Shown one piece after another: positions 12,282 through 24,376 of a DNA stretch of 64,000 bases (within the stretch, counting starts at the first letter, position 1; every line of letters begins with the position of its first letter). Under the pieces are notes generated by a model. It was not told where the DNA came from, did no database searches, and saw only the letters and a list, made by a program, of their open reading frames with translations. This DNA comes from Austropuccinia psidii (Eukaryota > Basidiomycota > Pucciniomycetes > Pucciniales > Sphaerophragmiaceae). Made by a program: the position numbers and the translations under genes. The stretch covers positions 69,057,112 through 69,121,111 of the forward strand of contig JALGQZ010000004.1 of NCBI GenBank assembly GCA_023105745.1, read 5' to 3'.

Positions 12282-12902
12282 ATCTTCACTCAGGCTTTTA
12301 CCTGGCTGGGCAAATTGCCTGACGGCTGGGTAAGCTTGTTTTGAGGCCTTTTGATATAGGACTCAAGACTATGCTTCCCACCACAATCAGTACACAAGCC
12401 CTCCTTGATTCTTCTTTCTTTTTCAGAGTTCCTGAGCTTGAAGTTCTTATTCAAAAAAGAAGAATGGGGCTTGTCCCTCTTCTTCTTATGACTTGAACTT
12501 GAAGAATTTTGAGGATGAGAAGTACTTGATCTTGGGGCTTCAGGTTTCTTCTCCTTTTGGCTTTCATGGTACCTGGTATCAAGTTCCAAGGTAATGTCCA
12601 TTAAGTGTTGAAAAGAATCAATTCTTGAAGGATGGGAGGCCAATTGATCCAATACCCTGGATGGCAATCCCTTGCTGAAATGTTGACTGAGAGCCTTTTC
12701 ACCCCAATCTCCAATTCTTGAAACCAAACTCCTGAAATTTACTATTTATAGTGAAACATGGCCACCTTCCTTCATTCTTAGTGAACTCAATTCTGCTTCA
12801 GCTTTTCTGACTTCATTTGGGTCACCACATAGAGTGAAGAGTTGAGATTCAAATAAAGGCCAAGAATTGAGAAGGTAATTGGAGTCTTGTTTGGTGAGCT
12901 TG
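12282..12902 (-). pseudogene. Element D gag, 3' part (left of element A)
   Basis: The C-terminal part of gag, with the zinc-knuckle region degraded: CTDCGGKHSLES is followed by Y where element C has C, so the last cysteine is lost. The heptamer before the gag stop reads GGTAAAA rather than GGGAAAA as in C and E. The frame ends at 12,727 and is broken towards the element A insertion. Gag resumes at 34,961, after element A. Confidence 0.88.
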
Positions 12903-14859
12903 TGTAAGGTTTGACTATGAAACAATAAGTAAAAATTACTAATATTTTACTTATTGTACTATGAATGTCCTTATAAATGAAATAAATAAGATAAAAATAA
13001 TTATTATAATTATGGCGTAAAAATAAGTATATTATAAATAAAATATGATAATATAATTTATATTATAAAATATAATATATTAATATAAAATGATTAATAT
13101 ATTTAATGGCACTTTATTATTGTTACAAACAAATAATGAAGGCGTAAAAAATTGTTTTTTATTAATAAAAAACAATTAATAACAATAATATTACCAATAT
13201 TAAAGTTATAAATTAATGTAAATACTATTTATATTAATTAAAGAATTATTAAAAGAATAATATAGAGAAAATTATTATAATAAGAGAAAATAACCTACTT
13301 TTAGTACTTAATATGATATTTTTGAGATACTTTACGCCAAATAATGTAAATACAACTTATACAAATTGTATTTACAATAAAAAATAGAGAAAATTACAAA
13401 TATTCTTGATTTTTACGTGGAAATGAGGTTTTAGAGAGATTTTTACCAAAAACAATTAAACAAATGATTTAATCACGTCAAAATTGATGATTATAATAAG
13501 ATGATCTTTGGTCTTTAATAATATAAAAGTCTTATATATAAAGAATAAAGGTATTACCTTTTTAATTGTATTAATTTAATGTTTTTGATGCGTCTGAGGG
13601 GAAAACAGAGCAAAAAGAGCTCTATTTATAGTAAATACCTCCCTCCTAGAGTCCAACAGGCTTCTAGTAGACGTGTACTGATCATATCCACTGGAATTGA
13701 TCAATAGTTTAAGGTTTGGTGATGATTACATCATGATCAAACCACATTACATCATTATTACACCATTATTTAGAGTTATCACTGTAACTCTAAGTTTGAT
13801 GACGTCAAAGGCTTGGCAGAACCCCAAATTCCGTTGATTATATTAGTTTTAATCATAAACTAATAGTATTCACCAACTATATCACCTATATGACTGTTAA
13901 ACTTAATTGAAGGTTACAGTGAGTGATCATAAATGATCAAATTAAGCTCAAACTTTGATCCTTAATAACTTTCAATACTTACACGCTACAGAAATTCAGA
14001 GAGTTAATTCTAATAGCTTGGAATAACCGTATTATTCTGCAAAGAGAATTTCATTAGATCATCAAAACTCTATTTTTGATGATTTTTCTTGTAACTCATC
14101 TTTTCTGTCGAAATTTAATTTTTTGAACTTCAAACTATGATTTCAAGGGGTTATACCTTGAATATTATAATAGAAAATACATCATTCTTCACTAATGAGC
14201 TAGTAGAATCCAACTGTCTACTTTTTTTTAAGTTTGGACCACTTTCATCACAAAGTGGTCAACAGCTCTGTTGATTTTAATCAATAATTCCTTACAGATT
14301 TTAACCTTGTTTATAACATGTAAAATAAACTTCCTTTCTGTATTTCTACAGTAATTACGTGATTACTTTACTTTTGGTTCCTCACTCTATCATGCATGAT
14401 TCAAGCGATAATAGCTAAAATCCTTGAATATATGCATTGACCAAAAAAGTGCATATATTCAGGTTAATTGCTTAAGTATTGCTTTTTAAGCTTAGCTTAT
14501 TAATTGTTTTATGTGTGGACCTTTATGGAGAATCCAATGGTACCATTTATTTTACATGTTGCTCCATTGGGTTTTGAAATAAATAAGGATTTGTGTTTTT
14601 TATAAGGTATTATTACTTATAACTTATTAAATATTGACTTTACAGATATGCCATAAAAATGGTATATGTGTATTTTACCATGGGGAATCCAATGGTATAA
14701 TTTATTTCACATGTTTATTTATTGGATTTTAAGTTAAACCAAGTTTTATACCAATTTATGGTATTTTTGTAGTTTTAAGGTACTTATTTTTGATGTATAA
14801 TTATATTAAATATTTCTTGTGACCTTTTTGGGTATGTGGTCATATCTCAAAGGTTTACA
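12903..14859 (-). repeat. Element A 3' LTR
   Basis: 1,957 bp, very AT-rich, from TGTAAGGTTTGACTATG to CAAAGGTTTACA on the plus strand. It contains the conserved TATA-type block near 13,590-13,700. On its right it abuts the polypurine tract of A. Confidence 0.93.
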
Positions 14860-14878
14860 TTCCCTACCACCAAAAAAG
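14860..14878 (-). other. Element A polypurine tract
   Basis: The minus strand reads CTTTTTTGGTGGTAGGGAA directly before the 3' LTR. The same sequence sits in the same place in element B (46,312-46,330). Confidence 0.75.
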
Positions 14879-16199
14879 ATTGTACCACAATCTGATATGT
14901 GTAATTAGGGTATCATCCTCTGTCCTACCTCTTCAATAGACTTTGTTAGTCTTGAAGCTCAATAATGCTTAACTTTTTTATTTTTCAGGCTTTCTTTCAT
15001 GTCTGAACCTTCTTAGTAGTTTATCAGCATTTGTTATATCTTTCTCAAGTAGCCATTCATCTTCTTGAGTTTAATTTCTATACCTTACAAGGTATTCCCT
15101 TTCTTTTTGTATCTTGTCCTTCTTTCTTTAAGGACTTTTACTATTTTCTTTTCCTCTCCTTCTTCCAAGGGGGGAATTTCAAGTGGGGGTTTACTTCTTA
15201 GTGGAAATAACTCCTTGTCACTTGAACTGTAAGTTTTTATCAGACTTACAGGGAAAGCTGGGTGTTTGTTCATTAGTTCACCTGTGAGTTCCAATTTCAC
15301 AGCATTGGGTCCATGAAGTGCTTTTATCATAAATGGTCCTGCAAAGGAATCTTTTAATTTCTTTGGGCCTTTTATGTTATTGAAATTAAGGGTTGATACT
15401 AGGACCAAGTCTCCTATTTTGAAATCAGGTGGCTTATGACTTTTATCCCATCTTTCTTTTGCATATTTGAAAGAGTCTTGCATACATCAGTTTGCATGGT
15501 GTCTTGCTTTGTCAAGCATTATCTTAAAGCTTCTTTCTGTTGGATGTATATCCACTAAGTTCTTTTTGAGGGTATCATAAGGAAGTCTTGGATTCCAACC
15601 TTTTTCTAGCATTGCTGGTGTTTTGCCAGTAGAAGAATGGATTGATGCTTTATATGCCAGTTCAAGAGCTGGTTTAGTGTACATCAATCATGGGTAAAAC
15701 CATCAGAATCTTTGAATTCTAGCCCATAAGCACAGAATCTTCTGATCATTTCCTCTAAGGTCTGTATCATTCTTTCTGCTAAGCCATCAGTTTGAGGATG
15801 GTAAGCTGTTGATAATGATAACTTTGTCCCAAACAAGTTATGGAGATTTGTCCATAATGCTGAAGTGAACTTTGGGTCTCTGTCACTTATAATATTCTGG
15901 AATAAGCCTGTATGGCCAATAACTTTATTCCATATCATTATGGCTGTGTCCATAGCTGTGTCATCTTTATGACATGGTAGGAACATGGGAATTTTGCTAT
16001 ACCTGTCAACCAATACTAGGCATGCATTATAGCTTCTGTCTCCTCCTGGAGGTAATGCTGCTACCCAATCCATATGAACTATTTCCCAAGGGGATTTTGG
16101 TTCTTGGCTTTGGACCATAATTCCAAATTTCTTTCCTGTGGCTCTGTTGCCTTTTTGACATCTGTCACAGGTTTGGCAGTATTCTATAACATCTTTCTT
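14879..16199 (-). pseudogene. Element A integrase core and C-terminus (broken)
   Basis: On the minus strand, 15,684-16,118 encodes an integrase catalytic core: HMDW with the first Asp, SDRDPKF with the second, and LAERMIQTLEE with the Glu (D,D-35-E pattern). 15,487-15,687 and 15,085-15,483 continue with the chromoviral C-terminal region (STLNFNNIKGPKKL, PFMIKALHGPNAV). The final chromodomain-like segment is clearer in element B. Reading is cut by TGA in place of TGG after GFTHD (near 15,686) and by frameshifts. The sequence from 14,879 to about 14,985 is 3' untranslated. Confidence 0.88.
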
Positions 16200-17095
16200 T
16201 CAATTTGGCCACCAGGAGCAGGTTTTCACCCTCTCTAGTGTCCTGTCTTCTGAAAGGTGTCCAGCTGTAACACTATCATGACACTCATGTAAAATAGTGT
16301 TTATCAGGGTTCTATCTGTTAAGGCCTTAACACATGTGTGTTTTTTTCTATGATAAAGGATTCCATCAAGGAGGTGGAATCTTCCTTCATCATATGCCTT
16401 TTTCCATGTTTCATCTAGTTTTGATGAAAGTGATGGGTCTTTGCAGTCTTTCATTAGAAGTTGGCTTAAGATATGGCAATTTTTGTCTATCTTATAGCTT
16501 TCTTTAACTTGTTTAAAGAATTCTGTGCCAATGTCTGTAACACATATTCCTTCTATATGGTGTTCTTCTTGTGGTACCCATGCTGGATTGTCAGGGGTAT
16601 TTGCTAGAGCCCATCTGCTAAGACCATCTGCATTTTTATGAATATTGCCAGATTTATGAACAATAGTCATATTTCCTCTATATTCTTGGATAGCAATTTG
16701 CCATCTCAGCATATGTCTATTTGGAGTTTTCATATTTAATAGAGATTTTACAGCATTACAGTCTGTAATCACATCAAATACTGTTCCATCCAAATAGTAA
16801 TGTAATTTTTCTAAAGCCCACACTAAGTAGAGGCATTCCATTTGGCTTGCTCCATATCTTGCTTCTGTTGGCTTTATCTGTCTTGAAATAAAACAAATTG
16901 GTCCTTCCACTGGTTTATCATTGATAATTTGTGTCTGGTGTAGTGCAGCACCCAGTCCTTCTCCACAAACATCAATGTACAGCTTGAAGGGTAGTTTCCG
17001 GTCTGGCATTAGAAGAAATGGGGCATTTGTTAAGGAACTTTTTAATTCTTCATTTGCCTTGACTTTTTCTTCTGTCAATTCATAGACTGTTTGTT
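16200..17095 (-). pseudogene. Element A RNase H and integrase zinc-finger region (broken)
   Basis: The frame starts inside the neighbouring LTR; the element's own part begins with [16 protein letters not shown]. RNase H follows ([40 protein letters not shown]), then the H-H half of the integrase HHCC finger ([12 protein letters not shown]...TCSWWPN). It stops at 16,200 where a TGG has become TGA, and the C-C half continues in frame beyond (YCQTCDRCQK). Canonical Ty3/gypsy order. Confidence 0.88.
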
Positions 17096-18881
17096 TGTAA
17101 GATTTGACTATGAAACTGATGATAATATTACTATTAATCAACAGTACTATGTCTGTTCTTATGAAATATAATAATAAAAAAATTATTATAACCACAATTA
17201 AATAATTATAAAATTATTTCTTTCACGTGTTATACACTACTAGTGATTATAACAGTGAGCAGTAATTGTCTACAAGAATCAATTACAAGAAGAATTTAAT
17301 AATAAAAACTTCTTTATTGAAATAATAAAATTATTTTAATATATAATTATCTTTTACAAGAATAATTATAAAGATAATTCTTGAAGAAAACTATTACTAG
17401 AGAAAAACTTTAAGAATTAAAAATAAATGACTCACTAATACTCCAAAGAACTTATTGATAGACAAGAGTAGAGAAATATGACGTGGAATTGTGGATTTAA
17501 GGGATCAAAAGGATTTATAACAGTATTACAACAATATATAGTTGGATTCTATGATTTCACGTCTTTCTGGTTGATTCTGAAAGATTTAAAACACTTAAGA
17601 ATAGCTTTAACTAATACTTACTTGTTGGTAATAATGATTTAATAAATTGATAAGATGATGATACGGAAAAAACAGCAAGAATAGGCTTCTTTTAAGTCAA
17701 CAACAGCTCACAGAGGCGTGCCATGGAGCAAGCTGAAAGCCCAGTGAGTGAGAAAACAATAAACCTTTTTGGATTAATGATTGCATCATCTGTTGTCACG
17801 TAAGATTATCATAATTACTTAATTGATGCTTTTACGTGACTACTAACCCCAATATGGTTAAGAATAAAAGGAGTAACAACAGTAAATCTTCTTTTATTCC
17901 AAAGTAATCATTGATTTCTCAAAGTTATCAATGTTATTGCCAATTTCATCACAGGTTGTAATTACTGTGAATTTTTGAAGATTCAGTGTTTCACGTAGAA
18001 TGGTCAAAAATGGACTGTAAGAAACACTTTTAATTTTACTAGTAAAATTGTAATTATTTTTGGTTGTACCATAGATAATACAGTTCTTCATTGGTCCTGA
18101 AAGTTTCAGAAAGATTCATTAAGAATTGTATTTTTAATGAATTTTTGAAGTTTTTACCTCATTTCTACGTAGAATTGCAAATAGCAGTATTTTGCTGGTT
18201 GCTATGAGGTAAATCAATGAATATGGATCCCAAAAGGGTTTTAATTACTCTTTCAGGGTCTAGTCATGGAAAGTCATCAAGAATTGACGTGGTTACAGGA
18301 GCCTAAGTAGCTTATTACCTCCTTGGCACGTCAAAATAGCAGGTTATTTGTTATTTTCTTATGATTACAGTAGGTGTAACTTGGTAACCAAGTTCCCAAA
18401 GAGTTTTAGTTTACCAATTGGGCCATGATGAGCCATGGATCCATTCTCTGGAGCTATCCACGCCTCTGAGGCCTCAGAAGTTGGGTACCCTGGCTCTCTT
18501 TGATGTCTTTTGTCCCCCTTGCCTAATTTTTATGTCAAAATAGTAATTTAAGCTTAAGTGAGATATCCACTATGGGTGTCCCAAAAGTCCATGTAAGAAT
18601 ACCATGATATTAAGTGCTCAAAACATGTATAACACTATTCATAGTGTATATGTAACATGGGATTTCTCACTTTCCCATTATTTTGGCGTGAAATTAAGAA
18701 AAACAAAAATTTTCACGCATCTTTTATGTGGTATTGATGATGTGGTATTGAAGTATTTTCCATTTTACCACCTCAAAGAGTTAATTTGAGCTTATTCACT
18801 CTATGGAGCTACCCTAGGTGAATTCTTGTGTAGAATCCAAATCTGGTCTTAAATCCATGGATTTACCTACTCAAAAAAAAG
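17096..18881 (-). repeat. Divergent long-LTR-like insertion in pol of A
   Basis: Plus-strand start TGTAAGATTTGACTATG is nearly the terminus of the long LTRs, but most of the interior differs from the A/B LTRs. The right edge is unclear: a candidate end CTACTCA lies at 18,867-18,873, and pol similarity begins again by about 18,930 (YYRQHI). No target duplication is found, and about 15-20 residues of RT expected at the junction are missing, so insertion was followed by or accompanied by deletion. Short plus- and minus-strand frames inside it are not genes. Confidence 0.7.
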
Positions 18882-20157
18882 CTATTCATCTTTTCTGAAA
18901 TTGAAAATGATGAATTTTGGATATATGTGCTGTCTATAGTAACCAGCAAATCCTAGAAATGATTGCATTTCTTTTTTGGTTTGAGGCATTAGTTTAAATA
19001 GTACTTCTGCTACTTTATTCTTGTCTATTCCTAGACTAAGTCCAGATACAACATGTCCTAGTGCTTTTAATTTACTGTATGCAAAATGACACTTTTTCAA
19101 GGAAATTTTCATATTCACTTGGACTATTTTTTGCAGTACCCTTTCTAGTCTTGTAAGGTGATTTTCTTAAGTTTCTGAGCAAACTATGATATCATAAATA
19201 TAGATAATTAACCATCCTCCTGATAATTCTTCAGGAAATATGGTATTCATCATTCTTTGATAATGGGAAGGTGCATTGTTTATGCCAAATGGAATTCTTA
19301 AGTATTCAAAAATTCCACAGTGGACTATTATCCTCAGTAGTTTTTTGGCGTTGTCTGTTAATACATTTTGATGAAAACCCTTTAAGGCATCCATGGCTGT
19401 GATGAACTTAGCTTGTGACAATTGTGTCAATGTCTCATGGATCCTGGTTATTGGATACCTCTCTGGAATGGTATAGGTGTTCAGGGCTCTAAAGTCTCCA
19501 ACCATCCTTGATTTTCCATTATGCCAAGTTATAATGACATGTGTAGTGACGTATACCTGTTCATTATGTCCTACCTTGCTTAATACTCCAAGGTCCATTA
19601 GTTCTTCAATGTGTACCTCTAAGGCTTCTCTACCCCTTGGACTAGCTGGGTAAGCAGGTCTCCTTAGTAGAGGTGGGTAAGGTTTTTCCACATTAAGAAT
19701 TATATCCACTTCATGTCCAATTATGGCACCTAGTGGCTCTTTGTCAGTTTCAAAGGCATTTTTATACTCAAATAAGAGGTCAATCAATTTTTCTTTCATT
19801 CTTTCTGTTAATTCTTGATTGAATTCTGCCTCTTTAAGTTGTTCAGATATAAAAAGTTCCTTTTCTGGAATTTTTTCTTCATTCTTAATAACTGTGATTT
19901 GTTTTTTGTTCTTTAAGAATCCAAACTTTTGTCTTTTGTTGTCTCCTATGGTAAAATATCTATCCTTTTGGTTGGAGATATCTATACCATAAATTGATAA
20001 GTAGTCACTCCCAAGTATGAAGTCATTACTAGTACAGTTGTCCATTACTACAAACTCTACTTTGATTCTGACACATTGTGAGGGATGAGGAAAAATTAGT
20101 GTTAAATCAATTATTCAAAGGGGCTTCATGCTCTCACTTGCACTACTAAATTTGACA
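18882..20157 (-). pseudogene. Element A reverse transcriptase and protease C-terminal region (broken)
   Basis: 19,167-20,045 carries the end of the protease region (FILGSDYLSIYGIDI), then the RT: PYPPLLRRPAYPASPR, ITWHNGKSRMVGDFRALN, FITAMDALKGFHQ, IPFGINNAPSHYQRMM. The catalytic box reads YIYD where YIDD is expected, so one catalytic Asp is lost. A stop at 19,169 interrupts it; 18,882-19,118 continues with MKISLKKCHFAYSKLKALGH and SFLGFAGYYRQHI, then runs into the LTR-like insertion. Confidence 0.9.
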
Positions 20158-22018
20158 CCTTGTATTGGCATAAGTTTTTCTTGCCAGTCTGGGACAATGG
20201 TTTTTTAAATAACTTCTACCAACACAGGTGCAATATGCTCCTGTATCTAAGTTAACTTTTCCTTCTTGGTTATCAACCATAACAATACTTATACTTGATT
20301 TTCCAGCTGTATATCCCATTCCTCTTGCAGGTTTAGTCCTATACATTTTGGCATCTTGTATGTTTGTCAGGTTTGTGTCAGATGTCCCAACTTGTGGTAA
20401 GTTTGAGTTAACATCCAGTACTTCATAGATTATATCAATATTATTAATTTGTGCATTAATTATATTCATTTCATCACTTTCAGAGCTTTCTGACTCTTCT
20501 GTCTCTTTTTCAGAGTCAGATTCCTCTTCTTTGTCATTGTGGTTTTCTGTTTCCACAATTTCATTAATCTTTGCCTTTTTAAGGCAATTATTTGCTAAGT
20601 GTCCAATACCTCCACATTTATGGCATTTTCTTTGCTCATTATTGTTGGATGTATTGGGCTTGAAGGATTCTTTTGATTTATCTTTTTTGATAAATGGTTT
20701 ATTTGGGCTTTTAATGTCAAATTCCTTCCAAGTCCTGCTAATTTTTGTTCTTGTCACTATGTCCTGCAGTGCATTAATATACTCTTTGGTGGAGCATGGT
20801 TCTATACACCTGCTTCTTAGGGCATGTTCTAGCTCTCCTCCACATTTCTTGAGTATTTTCATATGCACCATTTTTGTGACATTTCTGGGTACAATGCATT
20901 AAGTCTTTCAGCTTGTTTCAAGAACCTAGTTGAAGGTTTGTCTTTGTCTGGGTCAAAAAAAGAATTTTCAAATGCATTTTCTATTTTGTACCTCCAAGCA
21001 TCATTAGCCCACTTGGTGATTATTTCTTGTTTCCACCAAGACCAGGTATTTTTGCCATTTGTTTGCCTTATGCCATAATACCATCTTTTTGCAGATTTTT
21101 CAAACAATGAATGTAATCTTGCAGTTATTAATTCATCTGGTATGGCATAATCCTCTTGTAGCATGTCAATTCTTTTGATAAATGACATGTGGTCATATTC
21201 ACCTTCTCCTGTGAATGTTGGCCATTCTTTCAATTGAGGTGCTTCCTTCATTAAGACTTGGTTATTGTCTTGGTGACTCAAGTCTGTTATGAATGGATTT
21301 GTTAATTCCTCTTTTGGTTTAACAGGGCTTCTTATGTGAGAAAATGGTGTTGATAACTTTGGCATATTTAAATTAGCCCCATTAATTTTATCCATTTTTT
21401 CAGTAATAAGCCTTATTTCACTTTGAATGTCATCTTTCAGATGCATTCTTGCTTCATCACTCTTTTCCACATGGTCCAAATGTAATTTTTGGTATGATGA
21501 AGTCTTTTCTTCAAATCTTTCTACAGAAATACTTAATTTGTTTAATTTTTCTGTAAGATTGTCAATACTCACATCATAATTGATTGTCAAAGTTTTTTCT
21601 TTGATATCACTTATGTATTTATACAACTCTTGTTGTCCTTGTATTAATTTCTGAGTATTTTCAATTAATACTTTTGGTTTATTATTTTCAATCATAAATT
21701 TTATGTTATCAATTTCTTTCTTATTTTGTGCAACAAGTTTTGTTAAAGATGATGAACTGTTATTTATATCTTGGAAAGATAATAAACTATTTTTAATTTC
21801 TTTAAGAGGTAAAATACTATTTTTAAGCTCTGTTAAAGTATTTACAACATCAGGAGACGAGGTTATTTCTTTGGGAAATGGGGTTGTCTCATTCTTTGTT
21901 CCTCTTTGTCTTTCAATTCCATCAAAGCCCTGGCCATGTTGAAGACATTTTCCATGGCATCTTTTTGGATCTTGGGGATCCTGTAGCTTGGGGAATATGG
22001 TTTTCTCAAGTTCTTGTT
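20146..22018 (-). pseudogene. Element A gag C-terminal half and protease (broken)
   Basis: The reading in 20,859-22,018 is a coiled-coil-like gag segment (repeated Lys/Glu/Asn/Ile) followed by the capsid-like region (KEWPTFTGEGEYDH, SLFEKSAKRWYYGIRQTNGK). It shifts frame near 20,870, where a T run is one base shorter than in element B. 20,146-20,871 continues with the zinc knuckle CHKCGGIGHLANNC (CX2CX4HX4C), an acidic Ser/Glu stretch and the protease motif VNLDTGAYCTC. A second shift near 20,205 comes from one extra T. Upstream gag lies beyond element C (31,763-32,276). Confidence 0.9.
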
Positions 22019-23566
22019 TGTCACAGGGGCTCTTGGACAGAAATACAAGAGTGGCCTGGCACTCAGCAATCAGGGAACTCACTTGGAAGACTCCAAAAGG
22101 ATAAAGAGTAAAAGTAATAAGAATGAATTCCTCTAAAAGATATGCAGGTACAAGATGAGATGCAAAAGAGGAAGGGAAGCCAAATGGCCAAAGAGCCAAC
22201 CAAGTAAGTCCTTAATCACTGTTTCAACCTGCCAAAAATGAATAATGGAATTAGTAAGGATATGACCACCAAGTATCCATTGACAGGCGAAGAAAGAGAA
22301 AAAGAGAAAGGTGCTAAATGACTGACTTAATAATATCAGTATTTGCTTAACTAAAATGAAAAGAAAATAGAGATAAAATAAAATCAAAATATATTAATTA
22401 ACTGGGGAAAACCCCCCAGGGTGGAAAGGGTAGCCGGTATATGTGAAAAGTTGGGAGCTTGAGTTCTTCAGGCTGAAAACTGATCTGTATTGATCCTTGA
22501 GGCTGTATGGATTGTTTTGGGAACTGATACAGCTGGCTAATATTGAAATTGAATTGGGTTGAATGAATTTCCCATGATTGAAAATGAAATACAGTTCTTG
22601 ATGGATCCAGACTGTATTGAAATGAATATGGTTGCCAAGATGGATTGAGTGGAGTTTTGACACTTGACAACTTCTTTTTGGCACTGCCTCTTGAATACAC
22701 TCGAGAATGAATTGAAAGTATTCCCTTGGAAGGAATACTTGGAATGAGAATAACCAATGACTGCTTGATGGCGTCATTGGTCTTTGACGCTGAAACACTT
22801 GCTCTTGAGCCTTGATGATTCCTCTGAGTGATTGGGTGCCTTGATGACGTGATGAGATGTTAGAATGTTGAAGAGACTATTTGATATTGCTACCATTGAA
22901 TTGCTGTTGAAAAATGATGCACAATGATGTATAACATCATTTATGGCATATTGGTTGATTGGCAAGAAGATTACGTCCAAAGGTCTTGAGGTGGAAAGGC
23001 AGAGGGAAGAGGATGGATGTAATGGCTTCAGAGCTTGGAATGGTGTTTCTGGGCCTTTTGGGGTTTTTGGCCACTTTTGGGTTCTGAGCCAAAAACTGGC
23101 CCAAAAGGCGGGAAAGTGTCTTTTGGACACTTTGCGTCAAAGTGCGCAAAAATGCGCAAAATATGCAAAAGTGCGCAAATGCGCAAAGTGCGCAAAAATG
23201 CGCAAAATGCGCAAAAGTGCGCAAATATGCGCAAATGCGCAAAGTGCGCAAATGCGCAAAAGTGCGCAAAATGCGCAAATGCACATTATGAGCCCAAATG
23301 GCCAAAAACAGCCATTTGGGCCATTTCCCCTGGTTTTGAGGGAAATGACCAGAAATACCCATTTGGGCATAAATTGCCGCTATGGGTTCTGGATTGAGGT
23401 GAAGGGCCATGAAGGCCCCAAAACACAAATGGCCATAAATGGTCCATAAGATAATGACGTGGCCATATTGGCCACTGGTGATGGATATGGCCAATTGGCC
23501 ATAAAGGAACCGTGGCTTGATATGCCATATGGGGATCCAAGGAGGTGAATTGCCATGGTTGTGACA
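22019..23566 (-). repeat. Element C 3' LTR
   Basis: 1,548 bp with inverted termini TGTCACA/TGTGACA. It includes the minisatellite at 23,143-23,280 and the conserved promoter/primer block at 22,392-22,445. The many overlapping frames on both strands at 22,943-23,658 come from the repeat and the TGGCC-rich sequence. Confidence 0.96.
23143..23280. repeat. TGCGCAAA minisatellite in element C 3' LTR
   Basis: About 15 copies of an 8-11 bp unit built on TGCGCAAA with 0-3 extra bases (A, AG, AA, TA). TGCGCA is self-complementary, so the array can pair with itself. It gives Cys-Ala-Lys/Met-Arg-Lys-rich frames in one direction that are not genes. Confidence 0.95.
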
Positions 23567-23578
23567 GTACCCCCCACC
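23567..23578 (-). other. Element C polypurine tract
   Basis: GGTGGGGGGTAC on the minus strand directly precedes the 3' LTR terminus TGTCACAACC. Confidence 0.85.
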
Positions 23579-24376
23579 TTGAAATGGTGAGCTCCTGAGC
23601 ACCAATACAAGGTGAAGCCTGTTGAGGCTATTGGAAAGATTTTGAGAGAGTGATTCAAGAGGACTGATTAAGATAAGAATTTGAAGACTGATATTAAAAA
23701 TTTGACATTTGACGCAGGACTTGCTTGATCTTCTTTTGACATTGGCTTCATGATTTGAATTTAATTTTGAAATGAATGAAAATTTTTGACGTGATAATTG
23801 ACGTGATAAAAGGAGCTTTAAAATAAAAGTAAAATAGAAATAAAGAATGAAACTGAAAATAAGAAAAGGAAAGGAAAAAGAAAAAAGAAAAATGAATTGA
23901 ATCTTGAGGAGGTTCCAATCTTCATCACGGAGGTTGATAACTGATTTTAAAATTGGCCAAGGACCTGGAAAGATAAAATTAATGCCAGGTGCTCACAAAG
24001 TGGCCAAGGTGATGTTTTTGACAAGATTGTAGACCCCTCAGGGAAGTGCACACCAGGAGAGGAACTTACTTTTGGTAGTTACCACTCCCGCCAGTGCCAT
24101 AAAAATAAAACAAAAATGTTGAAGGAATGAATTTGAATTTTGAAGTCTTGGAAATGAATTGAAAAGTGAATGGCCCATTGTCCCAAGTGAGAATGGCCAT
24201 AAGATTGGAAATGAAGTTGAAAGCCATGCCAGAGATCTGTGTCCAAAACTGCAAAGTTCTCACAGAGTGGCCAAGGTGATGCTTACAACAAAACAGAGTA
24301 GAATACCCCTAAAGGTGCATACCAGGAGTGGGACTTACTTTTGGTAATTCCTCTCCCCACCAAGCACCATAATGAA
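23579..24376 (-). other. Element C 3' untranslated region
   Basis: No frame continues pol here. Imperfect internal repeats are visible: GTGCTCACAAAGTGGCCAAGG near 23,988 and GTTCTCACAGAGTGGCCAAGG near 24,255, each followed downstream by a GGTAGTT/GGTAATTCC motif. The same pair is in element D. Confidence 0.75.

Noticed and set aside
20228..22111. Plus-strand frames of 66-123 codons antisense to gag
   Set aside because: Shadow frames of the element A gag-protease region; the same shadows occur opposite the B copy at 47,912-48,763.
23143..23280. CRISPR-like regular array of short repeats
   Set aside because: Units are 8-11 bp with no spacers, inside an LTR of a eukaryotic element, and present in each C-type LTR. 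It is a minisatellite.
22937..23658. Overlapping open frames rich in Cys-Ala-Lys or His-Phe-Ala on both strands
   Set aside because: They arise from the TGCGCAAA array and TGGCC-rich LTR sequence, recur in every C-type LTR and have no domain.
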